NCBI RefSeq assembly: GCF_016134045.1
Contig: NZ_CP065915.1
Span: forward strand, 744,001 to 808,000
Length of the DNA: 64,000 nt
Source: Pelagovum pacificum
GTDB lineage: Bacteria > Pseudomonadota > Alphaproteobacteria > Rhodobacterales > Rhodobacteraceae
Direction: 5' to 3'
A model generated the notes under the pieces. That model worked only from the letters and a program-made list of their open reading frames with translations. It was not told the DNA's origin and ran no database searches. Positions 57,006 through 64,000 of the stretch are shown piece by piece. The translations under genes were made by a program, and so were the position numbers. Within the stretch, counting starts at the first letter, position 1. Every line of letters starts with the position of its first letter.

Positions 57006-59084
57006 TCAGTGGGCGGCGATCAGGCCCATGCTCTCGAGCTTGAGGACGACCTGGTGGGCGCAGTTGTCGACATCGGTGCCCTCGGTCTCGAGCCGGATTT
57101 CCGGGTTCTCGGGAACGTCGTAGGGGTCGGAGATGCCGGTGAACTCCTTGATCTTGCCTTCGCGGGCAAGCTTGTAGAGGCCCTTGCGGTCACGTTTCTC
57201 GCATTCCTCGATCGTCGTCGCGACGTGGACCTCGACGAAGGCGCCGAAGGCCTCGATGTCCTCGCGCACCGCGCGGCGGGTCGCCTGGTAGGGGGCGATC
57301 GGCGCGCAGATGGCGATGCCGCCGTTCTTGGTGATCTCGGAAGCGACGTAGCCGATCCGTCGGATGTTGAGGTCCCTGTGCTCTTTCGAGAAGCCGAGCT
57401 CGGAGGACAGGTTCTTGCGGACGATGTCACCGTCGAGCAGCGTCACCGGGCGGCCGCCCATCTCCATCAGCTTGACCATCAGCGCGTTCGCGATCGTCGA
57501 TTTGCCGGAGCCGGAGAAGCCGGTGAAGAACACGGTGAAGCCCTGCTGGGACCGCGGCGGACGGGTCTTGCGCAGTTCGGACACCACTTCGGGGAAGGAG
57601 AACCACTCGGGGATCTCGAGGCCCTCGGCGAGGCGGCGCCGCAGCTCGGTGCCGGAGATGTTGAGGATGGTGACGTTGTCCTTGTCCTCGATCTCGTCGT
57701 TCGGCTCGTACTGGGCGCGTTCCTGCACGTAGACCATGTGTTTGAAGTCGACCATCTCGATGCCCATCTCTTCCTGGTGGGTCCGGAAGAGGTCCTGCGC
57801 GTCGTAGGGGCCGTAGAAATCTTCACCGGCGGAATTCTTGCCCGGACCGGCGTGGTCGCGGCCGACGATGAAGTGGGTGCAGCCGTGGTTGGCGCGGATC
57901 AGGCCGTGCCACACCGCCTCGCGCGGGCCGGCCATGCGCATCGCCAGCGGCAGCAGGGACATGGTCGTGGTCGACGAGGGGTATTTGTCCAGCACGGCCT
58001 CGTAGCAGCGCACGCGGGTGAAGTGATCGACGTCGCCCGGCTTGGTCATGCCGACGACGGGATGGATCAGCAGGTTGGCCTGCGCTTCCTTGGCGGCGCG
58101 GAACGTCAGTTCCTGGTGGGCGCGGTGCAGCGGGTTGCGCGTCTGGAACGCGACGACCCGGCGCCAGCCGAGCTTGCGGAAGGTGGCGCGCAGTTCGTTC
58201 GGCGTGTCGCGCCGGGCGCGGAAGTCGTAGTGCACGGGCTGCTGGATCCCGGTGACCGGGCCGCCGAGGTAGATCTTGCCGGCGTGGTTGTGCAGGTAGT
58301 TCACCGCCGGGTGGGCGAGGTCGTCGGCGCCGAAGACCTTCTCGGCTTCCTTGGACTTGTCCGGCGCCCAGCGGTCGGTGACCGTCATGGTGCCGAGGAT
58401 CACGCCTTCCTGGTCGCGCAGCGCGATGTCCTGCCCGATCTCGATGGACTCGGCGAACTTCTCGGAAACGTCCAGCGTGATCGGCATCGGCCAGAGCGAT
58501 CCGTCGGCGAGGCGCATCGTGTCGACGACGCTGTCGTAATCCTCTTCCGTGAGGAAGCCCTTGAGCGGGTTGAAGCCGCCGTTCATCAGCAGCTCGAGGT
58601 CGCAGATCTGGCGCGGGGTCAGGTCCCACGATGTCAGGTCGGCCGCCTCGACCTTCAGCTTCAGGGAACTCTCGTAGGAAACATAGAGCTCGGGGATCGG
58701 AGCAAGGTTGTTCTTCATCAATTCGGTCCTGTGTTTCAGGGGAACATGTCCACTGGTCGTGCCGGTAAGTTCAGCGTGGAGCGCGTCGTATTCAGCGAAT
58801 TTCCGGGCGAGAAAACGGTCGGTCAGCCGGATCTTCTCGGCCGCGCCGCGCGAGGTGAGCGAGTAGGCGAAGCGGCGGCGCTTGTCGGGGCCGCCCCGTT
58901 CGGAAATCCGCACCAGCCCCGCGTCGGAGACGGCCCGCAAACAGGTGTTGAGCCGGCCGAGCGACACGCCCACGGCCTCCGCCGTATGCCGCTGCGATGC
59001 GTCCGGCGCGCGGTCGAGCTGGCGCAGGATGCGGAAGAGGAGGTCCTCTTCCGGCAGCTGTGTCATGGTCGAAGGCACTGGCAT
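57006..59084 (-). CDS. sat: MarR-type winged helix - ATP sulfurylase - APS kinase fusion
   Basis: One uninterrupted 692-residue frame. Residues 1-105 match the EPS-associated MarR-family regulator: EEDLLFRILRQLDRAPDASQ, VGVSLGRLNTCLRAVSDAGLV, RGAAEKIRLTDRFLARKFAEYDAL. Residues 123-505 are ATP sulfurylase, with QTRNPLHRAHQE near 313-322 and GRDHAGPGK. Residues 510-692 are APS kinase, with GFSGSGKST near 520-528 and RDLNIRRIGYVAS. The enzyme half makes APS from sulfate and then PAPS. An internal ATG at 58718 (MKNNLAPIPELYVSYE), the usual sulfurylase start, has AGGA 8 bases ahead, so a 570-residue enzyme without the helix domain may also be made. There is no stop between the parts. Confidence 0.88.
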   Translation of the reverse strand: MPVPSTMTQLPEEDLLFRILRQLDRAPDASQRHTAEAVGVSLGRLNTCLRAVSDAGLVRISERGGPDKRRRFAYSLTSRGAAEKIRLTDRFLARKFAEYDALHAELTGTTSGHVPLKHRTELMKNNLAPIPELYVSYESSLKLKVEAADLTSWDLTPRQICDLELLMNGGFNPLKGFLTEEDYDSVVDTMRLADGSLWPMPITLDVSEKFAESIEIGQDIALRDQEGVILGTMTVTDRWAPDKSKEAEKVFGADDLAHPAVNYLHNHAGKIYLGGPVTGIQQPVHYDFRARRDTPNELRATFRKLGWRRVVAFQTRNPLHRAHQELTFRAAKEAQANLLIHPVVGMTKPGDVDHFTRVRCYEAVLDKYPSSTTTMSLLPLAMRMAGPREAVWHGLIRANHGCTHFIVGRDHAGPGKNSAGEDFYGPYDAQDLFRTHQEEMGIEMVDFKHMVYVQERAQYEPNDEIEDKDNVTILNISGTELRRRLAEGLEIPEWFSFPEVVSELRKTRPPRSQQGFTVFFTGFSGSGKSTIANALMVKLMEMGGRPVTLLDGDIVRKNLSSELGFSKEHRDLNIRRIGYVASEITKNGGIAICAPIAPYQATRRAVREDIEAFGAFVEVHVATTIEECEKRDRKGLYKLAREGKIKEFTGISDPYDVPENPEIRLETEGTDVDNCAHQVVLKLESMGLIAAH
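58718..58733 (-). promoter_or_regulatory. Candidate internal ribosome site and start for the enzyme half
   Basis: AGGA followed by eight bases and an ATG at 58718 within the 692-codon frame; the resulting protein would start where stand-alone bifunctional sulfurylase/kinases do. It could allow two products from the one frame. Confidence 0.45.
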
Positions 59085-59575
59085 CTTGGCGACTCAAAGT
59101 CTGTTCACGCGTGAACGCATTGCACAGTTTGCAGGTGCAGAAAAGTCTTTCCTGTCACGGTTGGTGAATTGTCGCCGGACTGTCACGTGCGCCGGGGGTG
59201 CAGGGTTATTGTCCCCTGGCCGAGCTGGCGGGCGGTCTCGCGTCGCTTCAGGGGCTGGTTTGAACCGGCGCGCTTCGCCATTGCGTGGCGGCGTCCGGTT
59301 TCGCACTTGGCAGGGGTATGCCATGGCGGTTCAGTCGATCAGGCAGACACGCGCCAGACCCGGGCGGCATCGCGACAATCAGAGCAAGCTATGTCCCGTT
59401 GATGCCGGTTGCCATCGCCAAGCGTTGCGACTGCGGCGCCAGCCTCACCGGGAGAGGTAGAAAGCGCCAGTTGTCCATCTGGATTATTTTGCCCGTGCGG
59501 GCGTGTCCGCAGGGGGCAGCCGGGCCGGGCGCGCGATTCTCGAAGAGGATGCGCCGCCCGGACCCCTGCAGGCGA
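59085..59575. other. 491-bp gap without a clear gene
   Basis: Between the sulfurylase fusion and trxB. Several short frames exist, none with a ribosome site, signature or a convincing protein. It probably carries the promoter of the fusion and, on the left, spacer from older rearrangements; nothing specific was recognised. Confidence 0.5.
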
Positions 59576-60598
<1,023 letters not shown>

Positions 60599-60742
60599 TC
60601 AGGCTCGATATAGGGACCTGTGGACATGGAGGGAACCCTCGGGCAAATACAGCGTTCGCCAGCAACGATCTTGCGCTCACGCGAAACAATATTGCGCAGC
60701 GCGCCCCGCTGGCGTATGGTTCGCAAAGAATTAGGAGCCCCC

Positions 60743-61243
60743 ATGCCCGGACCTCGACTCGACGACATCGATCGCATGATTCTCGCGGAACTGCAGGGCA
60801 ATGGCCGGATGACCAACGTCGAGCTTGCCCGCCGTGTCGGCATCTCCGCCCCGCCGTGCCTGCGCCGTGTGCGTGCGCTCGAGGAAGAGGGCTTCATCCG
60901 GGGCTACCACGCCGTCGTCGATCCGCGCGAGCTGTCGTTCGAAGTGCAGGTCTTCGTGTCCGTCGGGCTGAAGAGCCAGGCCGAGGCGGATCTTTCCGCG
61001 TTCGAGGCGCTCTGCGCCAACTGGCCGCTGGTCCGCGAATGTCACATGCTGAACGGGGAAGTCGACTTCATCCTGAAGTGCGTCGCGCCCGACCTCCGGT
61101 CGTTCCAGAGCTTCCTGACCGAGCAGCTGACCGCAGCGCCGAACGTGGCGAGCGTGAAAACCTCGCTTGTGATCCGGCAGGCGAAGAACGAGCCGGGCGT
61201 GCCGTTCGACGTGCTCGAGGAGCGGTTGAAGAAAGAGGCGTGA
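60743..61243 (+). CDS. Lrp/AsnC family transcriptional regulator
   Basis: A 166-residue regulator with N-terminal HTH (IDRMILAELQGNGRMTNVEL, RRVGISAPPCLRRVRALEEEGFIRGY) and a C-terminal RAM/AsnC ligand domain. Usually responds to amino acids. ATG 60743 with GGAG ahead; the upstream ORF part has no domain. Divergent from trxB across a 162-bp region with an ATTGCGCA-type palindromic stretch near 60685-60705 that could be its operator. Confidence 0.93.
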   Translation: MPGPRLDDIDRMILAELQGNGRMTNVELARRVGISAPPCLRRVRALEEEGFIRGYHAVVDPRELSFEVQVFVSVGLKSQAEADLSAFEALCANWPLVRECHMLNGEVDFILKCVAPDLRSFQSFLTEQLTAAPNVASVKTSLVIRQAKNEPGVPFDVLEERLKKEA

Positions 61244-61334
61244 GGCGGCGCGGGCGCGGATGGCGTGAGGCGACAGCTGCAATCCGTGCCGACCACCTGA
61301 GCGGACACGAAACCGCAACGCCCCTCACCACCCC

Positions 61335-61355
61335 CAAATTTTCGCCGAAAATTTG
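61335..61355. repeat. AT-rich perfect palindrome, 21 bp
   Basis: CAAATTTTCG, one C, then CGAAAATTTG, a perfect inverted repeat of two 10-base arms in the 224-bp gap between the Lrp and Hint genes. Its AT content stands out locally. It could be a terminator-like element or protein-binding site. Confidence 0.6.
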
Positions 61356-61467
61356 ATAGTGCGCGGGTTAAGATCGCGTGAATTTCAGATCGGAGCGGCC
61401 CGGTAATCTCCGGACCAGTCCGACCGAATTTCAGAGCAGCGGCAGGCCAGGGCCCAACGCAAAGCCA

Positions 61468-62256
61468 CTACGCGACGCCCAGCATCTCCAGGTCCGACAT
61501 CCGCAGCCGCGCATAGCGCAGCGGTCCGAAGTCCGCGAAATCGTCGAAGTGCGGGAACAGCGACATGTAGAGGCCGAGGTTCTCGCCCCTCAACGCCAGT
61601 TCGTGCAGCGTCCCGGGGTGATGGCTTTCGATCTCGACGCCACAGGCGATCAGCCGGTGATGGCCCGCGAAGCCGAGGTGATAGACCGGAACCGCGCTCA
61701 TCGGCGTCAGCTCGATCAGGTTGATCCCGTCGATCATGTCGCGCGCCGGCACGAATGCCCCGTCCGCCCGCGTCAGGCGCTGGACGGCTTCCGTCCGGTG
61801 GTAGATCCGCGCCTTCGGTCCGAGCACGAGGTCCGGCATCGGCCGCGCCACGCCAAGTGCGTCGGCGGCGATGCGGGTCAGTCGCCCCATCTGCGGGGAC
61901 TGGCCGCGCGCGTTTGGCACGATCGTCGTCGACCCTTTCCAGAGCAGCGGCTGAAAGCCTTCCTCCACGGTCTTCACCATGTCGCCGGGCAGCAGGTCTT
62001 CGACGGCGACCGGCCCCTGGGCGGTCGAGATCAGGGTGCCGCGCGCGAAGGCGCTGAACGCATCCTCGAAGGCCGCGATCGCGGGCGCCACGCGGACCAG
62101 TTCGCCGATGTCGCCGCTGCGGTCGAGCCACGTCACCTCGTACTTGCGCATCAGCGTGCGCTGGCGCGGTTCGGCGGGATCGGTTGCGGAGGGAAGGGTC
62201 GTGGCCTCGTCGAGGTCGGAATCCGACCGGGCGGGCAGTCGAGGGGGAATGGTCAT
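61468..62256 (-). CDS. Hint-domain protein lacking the N-terminal Cys
   Basis: A 262-residue protein with a Hint (hedgehog/intein) domain from about residue 67: AFARGTLISTAQGPVAVEDL, GDMVKTVEEGFQPLLWKGS and a later PVYHLGF..HHRLIACGVEIESHHPGT. The classical domain opens Cys-Phe-x-x-Gly-Thr, where the Cys starts autocleavage; here position 69 is Ala (AFARGT). The protein should therefore not self-cleave. The start is ATG 62256. Function unknown. Confidence 0.78.
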   Translation of the reverse strand: MTIPPRLPARSDSDLDEATTLPSATDPAEPRQRTLMRKYEVTWLDRSGDIGELVRVAPAIAAFEDAFSAFARGTLISTAQGPVAVEDLLPGDMVKTVEEGFQPLLWKGSTTIVPNARGQSPQMGRLTRIAADALGVARPMPDLVLGPKARIYHRTEAVQRLTRADGAFVPARDMIDGINLIELTPMSAVPVYHLGFAGHHRLIACGVEIESHHPGTLHELALRGENLGLYMSLFPHFDDFADFGPLRYARLRMSDLEMLGVA

Positions 62257-62475
62257 GCGATCACCTTGCGGTTGGTCACATCTTCTGCCGGCCCCCACCG
62301 ACGACGTCCGAGGACGATTACAATATCGAAGTGGAACCAGTCTCTGCCGACACGGCCCGTTGTGTCAAAATTCCAGGCTGCTCGTTCGTGTCTGGTCCGG
62401 AAATGCGGGGCAGGAGGCGCGATTGTCGCCGCTCGCGCTACCGTCCCGCCACATTCCGATTCGCTGTTTCCCGGC

Positions 62476-62649
62476 TCAGGCCGAGGCGATGCGGAAGACG
62501 CTGGCCTTCGGCGCGTCGGAGGAGTCGCCGCGCAGGCGGCGCTTGGCGATGAAGCTCTCGCGCCGGACGCCACGCTCCCACGGCATGGAAACCTTGGTGC
62601 GATCGGCCTCGGACCGGATACGCTCGATGACGCGGCTGACGTCCTTCAT
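62476..62649 (-). CDS. Small conserved-type basic protein (57 aa)
   Basis: MKDVSRVIERIRSEADRTKV begins an amphipathic helix; the second half is basic (MPWERGVRRESFIAKRRLRG). It looks like a small protein I have seen annotated as hypothetical in Rhodobacteraceae. The frame extends upstream, but ATG 62649 gives the compact product. Function unknown. Confidence 0.6.
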   Translation of the reverse strand: MKDVSRVIERIRSEADRTKVSMPWERGVRRESFIAKRRLRGDSSDAPKASVFRIASA

Positions 62650-62789
62650 GGCTTTGTACCTTCTGCACAGGGGAGGGCGCGTCGTGCGCGCTACCACCCC
62701 AATGCAACAGTCACCGGGGGCGAAATTGCGGCGACGCTAGGACAACTTTCTGCCGATCATGGTTGACGACAGGCCCGGAGCGATCGCCG

Positions 62790-63545
62790 TCAGAGGCGGA
62801 TCGCGGCGATCAGGCGCCCGTAATCCGCTTCCCGCTGATGCACGCTGCGACGGTAGCTGAAGAACCGTTCCGGGTCGGAATAGGTGCAGTGGCGCGTCCA
62901 GTGCGCCTCGGCCACGCCCGCTTCGCGCAGCCGGTAGAGCCCGAAGGCCGGCAGGTCGAAGTGGTAGCGGTCGCCGTCGCCCGACGCGAAGAAGCGGCCA
63001 TAAGCGTTGTCCGCGTCGATGAAGGTCTCGAGGAACTCAGGTCCGACCTCGTAGGCGCGCTGACTGATGGAGGGGCCGATCGCCGCCGTGATCCGCCCCC
63101 GCTCGGCGCCGAGCGCAACCATCGCGTCGATCGTCGCCTCCAGCACGCCATCAAGCGCCCCGCGCCATCCGGCGTGGGCCGCGCCGATCACGCCGGCCTC
63201 GGCATCGGCGAACAAGACCGGCTGGCAATCGGCCGTCAGCACCGACAGCGCGATCCCCGGTGTCGCGGTGACGAGCGCGTCCGCCCGCGCGACGTCCTCC
63301 GTCGGCGCATCCACCGTGACCACGTCTGCCGAATGGACCTGGCTGACGCCCTGCAGCCGCTCCGGCGGAAGGTCGAACGACAGGGCCACCCGCGCGCGGT
63401 TGATCTTCACCGCCTCGTGCTGGTCGGAACTGCCGAACCCGCAGTTCAGCCCGCGGAATACGCCGGAGGACGCGCCGCCCGCACGGGCGAAGAAGCCGTG
63501 GCGGACCGGCGAGAGCAGGTCGGACGTGATAATGTCCAGCTTCAT
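62790..63545 (-). CDS. pgeF: Multicopper polyphenol oxidase/purine nucleosidase family (YfiH/PgeF)
   Basis: A 251-residue YfiH/LACC1-type protein with HGFFARAGGASSGVF, a VHSADVV motif, LTADCQPVLFAD, GAAHAGWRGALDGV and the late HCTYSDPERFFSYRR. The zinc/copper ligands include the His of QVHS, the Cys of TADC and the His of AHAGW. Members repair peptidoglycan intermediates carrying the wrong amino acid, or cleave purine nucleosides. Its start overlaps the stop of the methyltransferase gene by 4 bp. Confidence 0.92.
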   Translation of the reverse strand: MKLDIITSDLLSPVRHGFFARAGGASSGVFRGLNCGFGSSDQHEAVKINRARVALSFDLPPERLQGVSQVHSADVVTVDAPTEDVARADALVTATPGIALSVLTADCQPVLFADAEAGVIGAAHAGWRGALDGVLEATIDAMVALGAERGRITAAIGPSISQRAYEVGPEFLETFIDADNAYGRFFASGDGDRYHFDLPAFGLYRLREAGVAEAHWTRHCTYSDPERFFSYRRSVHQREADYGRLIAAIRL

Positions 63546-64000
63546 GTCATAAGGCCCGGAGGCGGTGCCGCGGTCGTCGGATAAATCCCCATCACCTTGA
63601 AAAGGTGACCCATCTCGGCGGGGTGGGTCAAGCGGCGGTGCGCGGCGATATGCTCGCCGAGGGCGCCGCCGCTCAACGAGGCGGCAAGCGTCCGTGCCCG
63701 GTCCGCAATGCCGAGCCGTTCGAGAAAGACCCCTTGAGGGACCGGCTCCGTGGCCGCTGCGGGGGCTGCGGCAGCGGCGATCGGGCGGAAGTCGACATGC
63801 GCCGTCAGGTCCGCTTCGCCCGGTGCCTCGAGCACCTTCACCTTCCGGTGATGCGAGATCGCCTGCAGCGTGTCGCCGGTCTGGCCCCAGTCGCCGTAGT
63901 CCACGATTAGCGCCGCGCCGCCGTGCGCCTCGATTCGCCGGCCGATCTCGGCGGCCATCGGCTCCGCGGTGGCGCAGAGCTCGACCATGTCGCCCTCCTC
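63542..64000 (-). CDS. MidA-type SAM methyltransferase family, C-terminal part (5' end outside window)
   Basis: At least 152 residues of a COG1565/MidA-type protein: GGAALIVDYGDWGQTGDTLQAISHHRKVKV, a block that in this family follows the methyltransferase core, then PGEADLTAHVDF and a C-terminal GVFLERLGIADRA. The frame is open to the window edge (64000). Related proteins methylate a mitochondrial complex I subunit; the bacterial role is unclear. Order with pgeF is typical of alphaproteobacteria. Confidence 0.85.
   Translation of the reverse strand, partial: EEGDMVELCATAEPMAAEIGRRIEAHGGAALIVDYGDWGQTGDTLQAISHHRKVKVLEAPGEADLTAHVDFRPIAAAAAPAAATEPVPQGVFLERLGIADRARTLAASLSGGALGEHIAAHRRLTHPAEMGHLFKVMGIYPTTAAPPPGLMT

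Overview
This 64 kb window is GC-rich alphaproteobacterial chromosome. The closest fit is a marine member of the Rhodobacteraceae (Roseobacter group). That placement is an inference from gene content and gene order: folB-folP-glmM packed with 4-base overlaps, a methyltransferase-pgeF pair, an orphan homologue of the gene-transfer-agent spike base protein, several family-typical small proteins, and a dispersed intergenic repeat ending in a glutamate-free, AT-containing core (TTTGGGCTTCAAATATT-like). I saw no rRNA, tRNA or CRISPR array.

Layout. 1-2130 is the C-terminal part of a PPDK-like PEP-utilising enzyme. 2320-6257 holds a SleB hydrolase, folate genes (folB, folP) and glmM. 6254-7153 is an EamA transporter. 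7270-9091 is a sharply AT-richer island with two overlapping genes that I cannot assign, plus a possible third ORF fragment in front. 9218-12191 holds a class IV aminotransferase, a lipoprotein, ppk2 and a DHFR-like reductase. 12439-15070 is an NMT1/THI5-type ABC importer (binding protein, ATPase, permease), followed by nadE. 16866-23659 carries a cupin, an SH3 protein, a WrbA-like flavoprotein, a DUF1801 protein, a PfkB kinase, a zincin, gltX, DoxX and a gamma-glutamylcyclotransferase. The last of these overlaps an FtsX-like permease/ATPase pair that diverges from tesA and a SRAP-domain gene. 28178-32116 is an accessory zone: two cold-shock genes with similar leaders, several tiny genes, an RbsD/FucU protein, and two REP-associated tyrosine transposases (RAYTs) flanking a small membrane protein. 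32106-39778 contains ettA, a PerM-type permease, a decayed chemotaxis-receptor tail, then an aldo/keto reductase - broken GNAT - GH43 xylosidase - TolB-like run for sugar use, and nadD. 39775-45417 holds tdk, a FabH-like synthase, the spike-base homologue and carB. 45620-53805 holds a secreted unknown, two GT87-type membrane proteins, cfa, aspS, a kinase remnant next to a REP palindrome, a tiny gene and an L,D-transpeptidase. 53934-56627 is a DUF1993-GNAT-BglII-like endonuclease operon facing an MT-A70 adenine methyltransferase, which I read as a type II restriction-modification module. 57006-59084 is one continuous frame joining a MarR-type winged helix to ATP sulfurylase and APS kinase. The window closes with trxB, an Lrp-type regulator, a Hint-domain protein, a 57-aa protein, pgeF and the start-truncated partner methyltransferase.

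The most unusual items are: the AT-rich two-gene island; the regulator-sulfurylase-kinase fusion; a SRAP protein whose catalytic Cys2 is Pro; a pair of tandem tiny genes (34 and 35 aa) that share a C-terminal motif; a RAYT that has lost its catalytic tyrosine beside one that keeps it and ends in a perfect REP-like palindrome; the BglII-like/MT-A70 module coupled to an acetyltransferase gene; and a three-copy ~140 bp repeat.
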